Position numbers and translations under genes: made by a program. Shown here in pieces: positions 24,252 through 37,300 of a DNA stretch of 64,000 nt; the first letter of the stretch is position 1; the number at the start of each line of letters is the position of its first letter. The notes beneath the pieces were generated by a model. That model did no database searches. It had not been told where the DNA came from and saw nothing but the letters and a program-made list of their open reading frames with translations. The stretch is from assembly GCF_033568475.1 (NCBI RefSeq), contig NC_133123.1:173941685-174005684 (forward strand). The letters are read 5' to 3'. The stretch is from Henckelia pumila. Its lineage: Eukaryota; Streptophyta; Magnoliopsida; Lamiales; Gesneriaceae.

Positions 24252-27200
24252 ATGCCGACTTCGAGCCAAATAATCAGAACAATCAGAACAACCAATTCTT
24301 GGCGGGATTAACTACTTTGCTACAAGATCATAGTCGTAATCAAGGATCACAAATTCAAAAGCTTCTCCAAGACCAAGCGACCAATGCTGGTAATAATCGT
24401 GTCGGAATGGTTCAGAACCCAATCTACAAACTGTTCTTGGAATTAGGACCACCTGAGTTCAAAGGAGAAACTGATCCTTTAGTGACTGAACAATGGTTTC
24501 AGGCTATGGAGTCTGCCTTTGAATTTATGCAGGTCACAGACACGGACCGTGTGAGGTTTGCCACCTACATGTTCCGAGATGATGCCCGAATATGGTGGAA
24601 TGGAGCCAAAGCTGCATTAAATCTAACAACTTTGTCTTGGAATGGATTCAAGGATGTATTCTATGGGAAATATTTTACGGTAAGTACCAGGACAAGATTG
24701 GCAAGAGAATTCTTGGAGCTTCGCCAAGACAACATGTCTATTGTTGAGTATGTGAAAAAGTTTGAAAGAGGAAGGTACTTTGTTCCTATGATTTCAGGGG
24801 ACCCAGTTGAGGAATTAAAACACTTCGGTGAAGGATTGAGCGCCTCCATTCGTCGAGATGTAAGGGTAAGTGGGGCTGCCACTTACAAGGATGTTGTGGA
24901 TCAAGCTATGTTGTCTGAAAAAGACGGAAACGATATAATCAAAGAGTCTCAAACAAAGAGGACCAGCTACCAAGGTAGAGACCATCAAGGACCTAGCAGG
25001 AAAAGACAGTACCATGCCCCACCCCATTACCGACCATACTAGCAACAACAACCTAGACGACAAGGACAGAAGCAGTTGGCCATCATTGCTCCAAAGCCAA
25101 TTAATATGCCAGTATTGTGTCCAAAATGTGGGAAGCCTCATTCAAGCCAGTGTTTGCAAGGAAAAGGCGTGTGTTACCTTTGCAAAAAGCCGGGACATTT
25201 TTCAAGGGAGTTTCCTCAATCAAAAGAACCAGTCAAAGGCCGAGTCTTTGCAATGACACACGACCAAGTGGACCCGAACTCCGCCATAGTCACAGGTATG
25301 GTTAATGTTTCCAATATTCCTGCTCATATTTTAATTGATACTGGAGCCACACATTCCTGCATATCTGTTGATTTTGTGAATAAATTGGGAGTGAAACCGG
25401 ATAAGTCAGTTTCGGGTTTTAGTGTATCCTTGCCTTCAGGAGAAGAATTGAGTAGTAACTTGATTATCAGAGAATGCAGTATACAGATGCAGGGTCATGA
25501 GTTACATGTTGATATTATTGTCCTAAATATGGTTGACTTCGACGTGATAATTGGGATGGATTGGTTGTCTCGACACGAGGCTACCATGGACTGTAAGCGG
25601 AGGACTGTTTCCTTGAAAATTAAGAATGGCGAACCGTTTCTGTTTTATGCCTAACCAAGGAAGAGTTCGTCCCTTATTATTTCAGCAAATAAAGCCTGGA
25701 AATTTTTAAACAAAGGGTTTACAGGTTTTATAGAAAATGTAAATTGTGATCAAGAATTACCCCGACCAAAACTTGAAGAAGTTGAGGTAGTGAGAGATTT
25801 CCCTGAAGTATTCCCTAAGGATATTGCGGGATTACCTCTAGTTAGGGAAGAAGAATTTGGGATTGAGTTGATGCCCGGAACCCAACCAATTTCCAAAGCA
25901 CCGTACAGGTTAGCACCAACTGAAATAAAAGAATTGAAGAAGCAGTTACAAGAGCTACTCGATAAAGGCTTCATCAGACCAAGTGTATCTCCTTGGGGTG
26001 CACTGGTGTTATTTGTCAAGAAGAAAGATGGGTCAATGAGGTTATGCATTGATTACAGGGAATTGAACCGTGTAAAGGTGAAGAACAAATATCCATTGCT
26101 GAGAATTGATGATTTGTTTGATCAGTTGCAAGGGGCAGTGGTGTTCTCTAAGATCGATTTGAGATCGAGCTACCACCAGTTAAAGGTTAAAGAGGGAGAT
26201 GTTCAGAAAATGGCTTTTAGAACTCGTTATGGCCATTAAAAGTTCTTAGTAATGCCGTTTGGAGTTACCAATGCACCGGAAATATTCATGGATCTTATGA
26301 ACAGAGTGTTCCAGCCTTTTTTGGATCAGTTTGTCATAGTATTCATAGATGACATCCTGATTTACTCTCGTAGTTTAGATGAGCATCGCCAGCATTTAAC
26401 TACGGTTTTTGCAGATTTTGAAAGAGAAACAGTTGTTTGCTAAGTTCAGTAAGTGTGCATTTTGGCTTGAACAGATTGCATTTTTGTTACACTTAGTTTC
26501 AGCGAAGGGAATAGAGGTTGATCCGTCAAAAATAGAGGCAATTAAAAATTGGGCCACTCCAAAGAATGCTACAGAGATACGGAGTTTTTTGGGATTAGCG
26601 GGCTACTATAGGAGATTCATTCAGGATTTCTCCAAGATAGCGCTGCCACTAACGTCATTAACTCGCAAAAGTGCGAAGTTTGAATGGTCTGATCAGTGTG
26701 AGAAAAGCTTTCTGGAGTTGAAGGAAAAGTTGATGACAACACCAGTGCTAGCCATACCAGAAGGCTCAGGTCGATTCGTAATTTATACAAATGCTTCCAA
26801 GTGTGGATTAGGGGTTTTTTTGATGCAAGATGGAAAGGTAATAGCATATGCTTCACGACAGCTGAAGATTCATGAAAAGAATTACCCTACCCAAGACCTT
26901 GAATTGGCAGCAGTTGTCTTCGCATTGAAACTGTGGAGAAATTATCTTTATGGTGAGAAGTGTCTGATTTTCACCGATCATAAGAGTTTGAAATACTTCT
27001 TCACTCAGAATGAGTTGAACATGAGACAGAGAAGATGACTAGAATTGGTGAAAGATTATGACTGTGACATTAGCTATCAACCGGGTAAAGCTAATGTAGT
27101 AACTGATGCTTTGAGTCGTAACTCTGTTACTTTGAACAGAATGACAACTCAACAGGAGTTGATTGCAGATTTTGAATGACTCAGATTGGAAGTGATTGAA

Positions 27201-28283
27201 CCGAAGGAGGTTTGTGCCATATCAACTTTAACAATGGTTCCAAGTTTGCTCGAAAAGATTTGAACAAGTCAGTTTTCAGACCAGCAAGTGCTAACTTGTA
27301 AACATAAAGATGAAGCCAAAGGTGGTGTATTGTATATAGTGAAGGATGGGATCGCACATCACAAAGGGCGAATGTGGGTACCAGCAGTAGATTCACCGAG
27401 GGAAGAGGTGATGACTGAGGCTCACACTGTGCCGTATTCTATTCACCCAGGGAGTACAAAGATGTTCAAGGATTTACAGAAACTATACTGGTGGCCAGGT
27501 ATGAAGAAAGACATCGTTAAGTTTGTTAACGAATATTTGACTTGTCAACAGGTGAAAGTTGAACATCAAAGACCAGCAGGACTTCTGATACCCATTCCTA
27601 CATGAAAATGGGAAGATGTCACTATGGACTTCGTGGTTGGATTGCCAATTACACCACGGTGAATGAATTCAATATGGGTGATAGTTGACAGAATGACAAA
27701 GCCAACTCATTTTCTACCAGTCAGAAACAACTTCTCGATGAATCAATATGCAAAGTTGTATATTCAAGAGGTAGTCAGATTGCATGGAGTTCCCGCAAGG
27801 ATAGTCTCTGACAGGGATCCCAGGTTCACTTCAAACTTTTTGAAGAGTCTATATCATGGATTGGGAACAAAGCTAGCCTTTAGTACAACTTTCCATCCGC
27901 AGACAGATGGACAATCTAAACGAGTGATTCAGATACTAGAGGATTTACTTAGGGCTTGCATGATTGACTTCGGAGAAAATTGGGAATCGAAGTTGCCTTT
28001 AGTGGAGTTCACCTACAACAATAGTTATCAAACCAATTTGGGATGACTCCTTATGAGTCTTTGTATGGGAGGAAATGTAGGACTCCATTGCATTGGGATG
28101 AAGTGGGAGAAAGAGCTGTTTTAGGACCAGAAATAGTGCAGCAGACAGTCAACATGATAGCGAAAATCAAGGATAGGATGTTGACATCACAGAGTCGTTA
28201 GAAAAGCTATGCCGATCAAAGGCATAGGGATTTGGAATTTCAGGTAGGTTACCATGTGTTCTTGAAGGTGTCACCTTGGAAGG

Positions 28284-29158
28284 TAGACCTGGCCACGGGC
28301 CGGTTCAGGTCCGGTTCCGGGTTGGAACCGTCGGGTCCGGGTTGGTATTTTACCAACCCTTAACCGGCCCGCCCTTGGCCGGTTTGGGTCCGGGTTCGGG
28401 TCCGGTTAACCGCCGGTTTCGGGTCCGGGTCAACCTTTGCTTTTTTTAAAAAATAATAATTTTTTTTTAAAAATTTTTTACAATTAAACTTTTAAAAACT
28501 CTATCAAATATTTCATTATCTCAAAAAAAAATATATAAATTTATTAAATAAAAATATATACATTTAAACTTTTAACATCTTTAAATATTATATTTATTCA
28601 ATAAAAAAATATATGACATTTCAACTTTCAACATTTTATATTAAAAAATGTCTATTTCAATAAAAAAAAATTATATTTATTAAATAAAAAATATATATTA
28701 CATTTCTTATATTAAAAATTATATATATTTCAATAAAAAATTTATTACATTTATTCAATAAAAAATATATTATATTTCAACTTTCAAGATCTTATATTAA
28801 AAACTATACATATCTCAATAAAAAATCTATTACATTTTAATTTAAACATCTTGTATACAAATTTTATTACATTTAATTATTTTCAATCACAATCAATATC
28901 AAATGATCTATTGGCCTAGTGGCAAGAGTGATGCCTCAATACCAATTGGTCTTGAGTTCAAATCCAACATGTGTAGGTTTTATATTATTTAAAATTTTAA
29001 CAAAATAATAAATATATTATTTAAAAATAGGCCGACCCGCCGGTTCGGACCCGGGTCAGAACCGTCGGGTCGGCGGGTTTCACCCTGTTAACCGGCCCGT
29101 TGACCACGGGCTGGTTCCGGGTCGGTTCCGGGTTTGACCCGGCCCTTGGCCAGGTCTA
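28284..29158. mobile_element. Non-autonomous hAT element in Gypsy A
   Basis: 875 bp with 20-bp terminal repeats starting TAGACCTGGCCA, one mismatch between ends, and a perfect 8-bp TSD TTGGAAGG (28276-28283 and 29159-29166). Both subterminal regions are packed with CCGGGTC/GGGTCCGG repeats, as expected for transposase binding sites. The centre is AT-rich and lacks a transposase but carries a tRNA-like box pair. Confidence 0.92.
28912..28964 (+). other. tRNA-like Pol III box pair (SINE remnant?)
   Basis: TGGCCTAGTGG (28912-28922) resembles an A box and GAGTTCAAATCC (28953-28964) a B box, 30 bp apart, inside the hAT element. No cloverleaf could be folded by eye, so it is a tRNA-derived fragment rather than a tRNA gene. 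Confidence 0.4.
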
Positions 29159-29583
29159 TTGGAAGGGAGTCTTGAGATTTGGAAAGAAAGGGAAGCTAAG
29201 CCCAAGATATATATGGCCTTTCGAGATCCTTGACAAGGTTGGAGCAAGAGCTTACCGAGTAGCATTGCCTCCAAATCTGGAAGGAGTGCACAACGTTTTC
29301 CATATCTCTATGCTAAGGAAGTACATCGCAAATCCTTCCCACATCATTCACCACGAGCCAGTTCAATGGACGCCCGACTTGTCCTATGAAGAGACTCTTG
29401 TTCAAATTTTGGATAAGCGAGTCCGGAAGTTGAGAAACAAAGAGATCAAAATGGTTATCTTGTGGCGCAATCAACTAGTGGAAGAGGAAACATGGGAAAC
29501 CGAGCAAGACATGCATAATCATTATCCAAAACTGTTTGATAAGTCGAATTTCGAGGACAAAATTCTTTTAAGGAGGGTAGAGT

Positions 29584-32070
29584 TATAAGGTCCAAAATCC
29601 ACTAAATCGCTCATGATGATTTTAAGATGATTTTTATGATGTTGTGAGTTTAAATTATTTTTAAGTTATGAACTATGAATATGATTTTATGTCTGCATAT
29701 ATTTTATTTTAACAATTTTGAGTAAGTTTACCGTTTCAGGCTGAGTTTGATCCTGGACTCACGGGACGAGGCTAACCAATGAACGAGGTGATAGAGTACA
29801 TTTTTATGAGAGATTTAACTATAATATTGATATGCTTATTATGTATGAGTCGGGGGATAGTATTTTTATCAGACGAGTCGGGACGGGTGACTGACTGCAT
29901 TTTAGAGATGAACACACATTACGTGTTGAATGATCATTATCATATCTATCTACCCGGTTCCCCACCCCATTACTTCTCATGTCCCCTTGTTCCCTTGACT
30001 CTCACTTCTTCCCTATCCTCTACACGATTCCTTCCCCATTCTCTCCATTCTATCATTTCTCCTTCTTGTTTCTTTATTGAACCTTCACGGTTCTTCAAGA
30101 TAGTCACAAGCCAAAGTTCCAAATCTCGTTCTTGGTGTGGTTAGCTCATTGCCAAGAATCCGAATCAACTCCATCTTCATTTCAAGGCAAGTACAAATTT
30201 AAAAGATTTTGAAACCCATTCAAGCTATTATGTATTTTTATATGAATTGATGTATGTTGAGATATGTATGCATGATTTTCATGAATTTCAAGAGCATGAA
30301 GTTATAATTTTACGAGATCGTGAAGCGTAGGTTGTTCTTGTCAAGTTCTTGAGTTGATTCAAGAGATTCATGTTCTTTTAAGATTTTAGTGTTTTGAAGT
30401 TAGTTAATTCATGTTCAACTACAATAAAATGAGTTTTGATGATTTATGTATTTAGGATTTTAGGTAAAAGAAGTTTATGTTTGAAGTTTGAAGTTTAAAG
30501 TGTTGAAGTTGTGTTTGGTGGTACCAAATTACCGACACCTGTTTTGATTTTGATGATAAAAATTAGTTTACTGATCCAAATGATATGAGGCCAACTTTAT
30601 TTGAAAAATAACGTATTTATCTAAAACTTTCATGTTTTTAGTTTTGTCAAAATCATTTTGGAAGATTGGTCAAAATCGCCCCGAATTGTGTCGAGTGTTT
30701 TGAATTCCTGGCAGTGACACATCTAGGGAAAATGAGCATAACTTCTTACTGAGAACTATTTTTGTCATTCGAAAGAAAAGCTCAAGAGCTACAACTTTTA
30801 TGTTTACCACGTTTTCAAATTCCGACTGAAAAATAGAGTTTCAGAGCGAGCAAGCAGACCTATCTGTGCATGGCATGCGCGCAAGCGCTCGAGAAGTTGA
30901 GCGGCCACGCATGACCTTCGAATTTCAAGTTTTTTATGTTATTTTAGGGTCCTAATTTCATGGTTATGATCTTTTAAGGTTTCTAAAATATTTTTAAGAG
31001 TTTCTATGCAAAACTTTCAAGTTTTAAGGTCAAGAACGAAGAGAACGACTTACGTGGACCGATTATGTTATGTGATGCATGTACATGTTTAAGGTTCATT
31101 CATGAAACCTATGTTCAGTATGAAAGTATGATTTTTTAATCATATATGACATGAATAAAGTTATCAAGTAAAATTTTATGTTCATGAAACAAAAGTTAAG
31201 ACGAAAATTATGATGTTTCAATGATGCTTCACAATGAATGACATGTTATGATAACACAAATAAAAGATGATGGAATGATATGATGAATGATGTATGATGA
31301 AGCATAAAGGATTTTGAAGTCTTATGTGTCTTTGTGGTGGCAAATACGGGAATGGTACTTCGGGATGGGCACCGGAGGGACCTTTCCAAATCTACGGGAC
31401 TGACACTTCAGGATAAGCTCCGGAGGGGTCTTTCCAATTATGAGTTAAGCGATGGAAAGACACGGGACTGGCACTTCGGGATAAGCTCCAGAGGGGCCTT
31501 TCCAATTACTTGTTGATCAACATGAATGATGAGATCAGACCTATCAGACGGTTGCCACAAATTTCACATAATTCATCAATTAAGAATGAGTTTATGTTTA
31601 TGTTCATGTTTATATTACGTCATATTATATTCAAAATAAATTTTAAAACTCATGATTTTTATTGCATATTCTTGTTGATTCTTTAGACTCACTATGCTTG
31701 AATGGTGCAGGTAATGAGGATGACAATTATGCATACGTCGATGAGTTTATTCCGGACATGAGGAGGAGCCAAGAGTCGAGCCGGCGAGAGATGCATGAGT
31801 GTGTTTGTGTTGAGTTTAATGGAACTGAATATTATTATGTTTGAGTGAAGAAAACAGGTTTTATGTTTGAAATTGTTGTGACTTGGTTTGTAAACTATTT
31901 GAAATGTTTTAAGTAAGGTTTGATGTATGCATACATTTTTTTTTAAAAAAATAATAATTTTATTTTCCGCGTTTATATAAGGTCATGTTAAAAAGATAAT
32001 AATTTTGTTTTCCGTGTTTATATAAGGTCATGTTAGTTGAGTAATGTCCCCATCAGTTGAGGGCGTTACA
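29584..32070 (+). repeat. 3' LTR of Gypsy A (2,487 bp)
   Basis: Begins TATAAGGTCC (TG changed to TA) after a purine-rich tract and ends GGGCGTTACA, followed by the AAAGG duplication. It contains the same triple ~55-bp repeat (31350-31512) and an extra duplication near 31950-32035 (two copies of TTTATATAAGGTCATGTTA) not present in the 5' LTR. Confidence 0.9.
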
Positions 32071-32075
32071 AAAGG

Positions 32076-32321
32076 GCTGACGACGGACACATGTATAACT
32101 TTGGTTTCCTAAAAATATTTAGGAGTATAGAATAGCTTAATTAAGCCTTTGAGAGCTTATTTAATAATGAATGAGTATTTGCATTGTAGACTCCTTAGTG
32201 TGGACTTGTAGGCGTGAGATCTAGACCAGTGGTGCTAGGTTTTTCCTGCAGTGTTAGAGGTACGTAAGTACTGACCGAGATAGCCGGCATGATATATATG
32301 CTTATATGTTGCATGAGTATG
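32076..32321 (+). repeat. Gypsy D 5' LTR, piece 2
   Basis: Picks up directly after the AAAGG duplication and is colinear with the B LTR from GGGCTAACGACGGAC (39349) to GAGTATG. It ends at GTATG, the presumed target site of Gypsy C. Confidence 0.8.
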
Positions 32322-34370
32322 TGTATAACGCCCGAAATTATTTAATTTTAATTCGAAAATATTTAATTTGGGAATATTGGGAGTTTTGATTTAAATTCTA
32401 ATATTCTTAAATTATTTAATATTGAAATTGAATGAAATGAAAAATTGAGGACCAAATTGCAATTAGTGAAGACTTGAGGGGCCAAAGTGCAAAATTATTA
32501 TGTTTAGTGGGACACTTGTTATTCTGAAAGGTATTCACGTGTTTGGTACAACATTTCATCAGAAATTGAGAGGAAGAAACCGAGAGTGCAAAGGAAAGGA
32601 ACCCGAGTTTCATTCTTCATCTTCAAATTGAAATATCTTGAGTTCCGGCTATCCAAATTCGATTCCAAAAAGTGTTTTGGAATCCTTGCGACGAGGCCTT
32701 TGAATTGATGTAAGTTTTATTTTGATTCTTCATGGTTTGAGAATTCAAAAATGGAAGAGATCAGATTTGTGTATGAATTGGTGTTGTTGAACTTCTATGT
32801 TGTGTTCTATTGAAGTCGGGTTGAAGACGGTTGTTGTATCAGTTTTGTATGAATTTCCAGCACTTAATTCGAGATGCTTAACATCTGATATGCTGGTTTT
32901 GAGTAATATACAGCTGATATATGATGTATATGGTTATAGAATTGATTTAGTTGAGTTTCGGGATGCCGAATTATACCGTTACGCCGTCAAACTTGTGAAT
33001 TGAAGCTGTTTTGCTTGCTTATGTTTGAGATGCCATTGAAATGAGTTAAAGCTGATATTTTCTTGGTAAATATGCTGTGATTTCAGTTCATAAACAGGGG
33101 ACATCAATTTGAGAAGTCCGACTTCGAAACCGATAGAAGAAAGAACAAGATTTGAACAGCTAGAAGACACCTTAAACATCACATTTGAAAGGTAAAAGTG
33201 GACTACTATTTGAATGAGATTAAAACTCGAGATGGTTTGGATCGAGTTCCCTAAATCACATACTTAATTGATTACTTGCTTTTATATGACTTGTGAAATG
33301 AGTTTATGATATTAATGGATGCTATATTGATGTTATATGTTGCATTCATATTGAGAAACCAATTCCTTGAATTTGAAATGAACGGAAACGTTCAATTAAA
33401 TGATTTTAGGGATTATATATGTATGGTCTGGGTGGTTGACTTAGCCTAGCGTCTGAATTGCATATATAGTGGCTTCAAAGTCTAGAAAAGCAAGATAAGT
33501 AGCCCCACCTCGATCGGGAGAGTCGGTGGTTTAGTTACGATATCTTCTTCTCGGGATCCCAACCGATGAAATGATAGAATTCTTTAGCGAACCATGTTTT
33601 AAAGCATGCATTGTATTTTATTTTATATCATGAGTTTGATATATATAATTTGATATGCATGTTAGTTGCTTTTACTGGGAAAATATGTTTCTCACCGGAG
33701 TTATCCGGCTATTGTTGTGTTGTATGTGTCATGGCAATAGGCGTGAGTGGAACAGGGCAGAAGCAAACTTGAAGAACAGAGAATGAGGGATTAGCGTGAT
33801 GATCCGGTATAGATGTTGAGTTGCTGTCACTTGTTTGATAAGATCAAGAGTTATGCTGTATAGTTGTTAGACTTGAATCTTGTCTACTTTACAATATAAG
33901 TTGATCCTATGTTAGAGTTGGAGTTGTTTAGTTTTGAGACTTGAACTTGTATCTAGAAGGGATACTATCCTTGCTTGTATAATACTTGATCTTGATGTAT
34001 TTCCTTTGCAATGACATGTTGTATTTTATGTTATTGCCTTGTTAATACCTCTTGGAACTTGCTTGATGGTTATTACCCTTAGTAGAGCTGATATAATGGA
34101 CCTTGAATAGCCTTGATAGCAGCTGTGTGTGTGCAGGAAGTTTCTGGCCATTTGGCCTACGCACAGGCGAGCCCTTGCTCGCGCGCACGCAGGCCAAGCC
34201 CAAGGGGGCTCTGCCCCATTGAACTGCGGACGCGCAAGGGGCGAACCCCGCGCGCGCGCAGGCCATTTATAAATTTTTTTTTTCTTTGTTTGGTTTAGGC
34301 TTTTGATACTTAGCCTTGACTATTGAATGTTGTTGTATTAATTGAGATTAAGAACCGGGTCGTCACAACA
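32322..34370 (+). repeat. 5' LTR of Gypsy C (2,049 bp)
   Basis: Starts TGTATAACGCCCG, ends GTCGTCACAACA, followed by the PBS. It differs from the 3' LTR by several percent at its start, so it is older than B. A GC-rich palindromic patch lies at 34155-34262. Confidence 0.88.
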
Positions 34371-34372
34371 GG

Positions 34373-34384
34373 TGGTATCAGAGC
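34373..34384 (+). other. Primer-binding site of Gypsy C
   Basis: TGGTATCAGAGC two bases after the LTR end; complementary to initiator tRNA-Met. Confidence 0.85.
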
Positions 34385-37300
34385 GAAAAAATTCTGGACT
34401 GAGTTAGATTGCGAGTGGGGTAGATCGAGTCATCTTCCTTGCTTACTTATTTTGTTATGCTATGATTTAATTACATGTTGTAAATGCTAGCCTGTTTTAC
34501 TTTCAAGTATTTGATTACATGATGTTGTATTTATTTTATTTGAAAGTATGATTTACGATGGTTAAAGACGCATGCTTACTGGAATATCTGAAACGATTAG
34601 AGGCATGTGTTCTGTTGTTTTATGACATGCTACCTGATTATCTGAATTGATTGGAAGCATGTTTTATATGAGTACCATGATTATTTATTTAAGATTGAAT
34701 CATAACCCAGTCTTGATCAGAGGAGGGCTGAGATCGATTTGATGATTGTGGTATTCTAACCATTTTGATAATCAGATATGTCTCAACGACCTGGACGACC
34801 ACCTCTTAGACCGCAAGCTCCTACTCCTCTGCCAGAACAGACAGTTGTAGCACCGACAGTGCCACAAACTACAGAAATTCCTAGCAATGAACAAGGAAGT
34901 ACCTCTCGAGATATGACAGATATGACTGCTACTCCAATGAAAACATTACTGAAACGGTTTCAATCCTACAAGCCGCCAACCCTAAAAGGTACTGAGAATG
35001 CAGTTGAATGTGAAGGATGGCTTGATGATATGGAGATGTTATTTGATTCTCTTGATTATGGTGATGAACGAAGAGTCAGACTGATAGGGCACCAGTTGCA
35101 TGAGGTTGCGAAGAGTTGGTGGTTCACAACCAAGAAAGCTTTGGAGCGTAGAGGAACTGTACTCATCTGGAATGTTTTCAAAACTGAGTTTTACCAACGC
35201 TTCTTTCCGGTGTCTTACCGCAAAGATAAGGGAGCTGAATTTGCTAATTTAAAGCAGGGAAATTTAAACATTGAAGAATATGTTGCAAAATTTTCTACCT
35301 TGCTACGCTTTGCTCCACATGTTGCTGATAGTGACGAGGCAATGGCTGATCAGCTCATTAATGGACTGCATCTAGATGTATTTACTTTGGTGAACACAAA
35401 GCGACCAAATACTTTTGCTGAGGCCTTGAATAATGCCAAAGGAGCGGAAGCTGGTTTGATACAACAGCGAGGAGCTTCATATGCCGCTCAGCCTCAGAGG
35501 CAGTCACAACCTCCAGTTCAGGTTCCGCAACAACCTCCTCGATTTGAAAGTGGTAGTAGAAGTAGTAAGAAAGGATATTTGCAAGCTCGAGGGGAACAAT
35601 TTAAAAAGCCAGGGAGCAGTTCATCTAGTTCCAGTGTCTCAAAACTGAAGTCAGGAGTGTATTGTAGCAGTTGTGGTGGAAGTCATTCGACCGATCAGTG
35701 CCGAGGTGTATCTGGGAGTTGCCATATATGCCATCAGCCTGGCCATTTTGCAAGGGTGTGTCCTCAGAGAGGTTCTGGAAGAGCACGAGGTACAGAGTCA
35801 TCACGATCAATGGCTCAACCTGCGAGACAAGCCTCCTCTGTCCATTCCTTCCAACAATCACAACCACAGCAACAGACAAGGCCAGGAGGGAGTTAGACAG
35901 GTAGTCAGCCTTCGAGACAACAGGCTCATGTCTTTGCACTGACGGAAGAACAGGCACAGGGAGCACCAGATGATGTGATTGCAGGTAACTGTTCTCTTTA
36001 TGGTTATCCTACCTATGTATTGATAGATACTGGTGCATCTCATACGTTTATCTCTGAACGATTTGTATCATTACATGCTTTGCCTCTTGAATCATTACCT
36101 GTAGTAGTATCTGTCTCTTCACCTTTGGGGAGAGGTTTTATATCCATGCAGATTGTTAGAAATTGTTTGCTACAGTATGATGGTAATGGGATAGAGATAG
36201 ACTGTATTGTGCTTGGTTTGTCTGATTTTGACTGCATTATTGGGATTGATATGCTAACCAAGTACAGAGCTACCGTAGACTGTTTTCAAAAAGTGGTGAG
36301 GTTCAGACCCGAGATGGCTGGAGAATGGAAATTCTATGGTAAGGGTTCTTGTGCTAAGATTCCTCTGATTTTGGTATTATCTATGACTCGACTTTTGCAG
36401 AAAGGAGCAGAGGGATTTCTTGTTTATACAGTTGATGTTCTGAAAACTAGCCCAAACCTGGCTGATTTGCCAGTGGTTAGTGAATTTGCGGACGTTTTTC
36501 CTGATGAAATTCCGGGATTACCTCCGCATCGTGAGATTGATTTCAGCATTGAATTGATGTCAGGTACTGTACCGATTTCTAAAGCACGTTATCGAATGAC
36601 ACCAGTGGAATTGAAAGAATTGAAAGAACAATTGGAAGATTTACTGGCCAAGGGATACATTCGACCCAGTGTTTCTCCTTGGGGTGCTCCAGTATTATTT
36701 GTCAGAAAGAAAGACGGTTCCATGAGACTTTGTATCGACTACCGGCAACTGAACAAGGCAACGGTAAAGAACAAATACCCTTTGCCTCGTATTGATGATT
36801 TATTTGATCAGTTGCAGGGTTCTATCTGAGATCTGGATACCATCAGCTGAGAGTTAGAGATTCTGATATTCCGAAAACTGATTTCAGAACCAGGTATGGC
36901 CACTTTGAGTTTATAGTTATGTCGTTTGGTCTGACGAATGCTCCAGTTGTGTTTATGGCTTTGATGAACCGTGTTTTTCAGAAATATCTTGATGACTTCA
37001 TGATAATATTTATTGATGATATTCTGATATATTCGAAGAATCTGATTGATCATTCTGAGCATTTGAGAACTGTGTTAAAGACTTTGAGAGCCGAGAAATT
37101 GTATGCTAAACTGTCGAAATGTGAGTTTTGGCTGAAACAGGTTGTTTTTCTTGGACATATTATATCCGGAGATGGTATATCTGTTGATCCAAGTAAAGTC
37201 AAGGCAGTGATCAATTGGTCTAGACCCACATCTATTCCTGAGATACGTAGTTTTATGAGTTTGGCTGGGTATTATCGCCGTTTTATTAAAGATTTTTCTA

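Larger units (their letters stand above)
24191..29583 (+). pseudogene. Gypsy A gag-pol pseudogene
   Basis: Gag starts at ATG 24191 (MASRRG) with a 14-Asn tract from (AAC)n, then a retrotransposon gag domain. The zinc knuckle CYLCKKPGHFSREF (25172-25213) has lost its last Cys. The protease keeps DTGAT near 25340. RT keeps KIDLRSS and FIDD; RNase H reads YTNAS where the first catalytic Asp is expected. The integrase has DRDPRFTS, but the final catalytic Glu is Lys (GQSKRV, near 27915). Breaks include stops at 25040, 25652, 26237, 27036 and more to 27660, a one-base insertion in a T run near 26406-26411, and a shift near 28046. The hAT element splits the C-terminal part, which resumes at 29167 and reads through to about 29586. 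Non-functional. Confidence 0.88.
21514..32070 (+). mobile_element. Gypsy element A (chromovirus-like)
   Basis: A complete LTR pair flanked by AAAGG on both sides (21509-21513 and 32071-32075), inserted in the LTR of D; D sequence resumes exactly after the duplication. PBS at 23976, one gag-pol region (broken), polypurine tract just before 29584. A 875-bp hAT element interrupts it. Order gag-PR-RT-RH-IN and the C-terminal KLSPRYIWPFEI...FHISMLRKY block point to the Tekay/Del group. Confidence 0.92.

Noticed and set aside
28912..28964. Functional tRNA gene
   Set aside because: Only the two promoter-like boxes are recognisable; no acceptor stem or anticodon arm could be formed.
24191..29583. 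Integrated plant pararetrovirus
   Set aside because: LTRs, tRNA-Met primer-binding site, 5-bp duplication and an integrase with C-terminal chromovirus block identify Gypsy retrotransposons.
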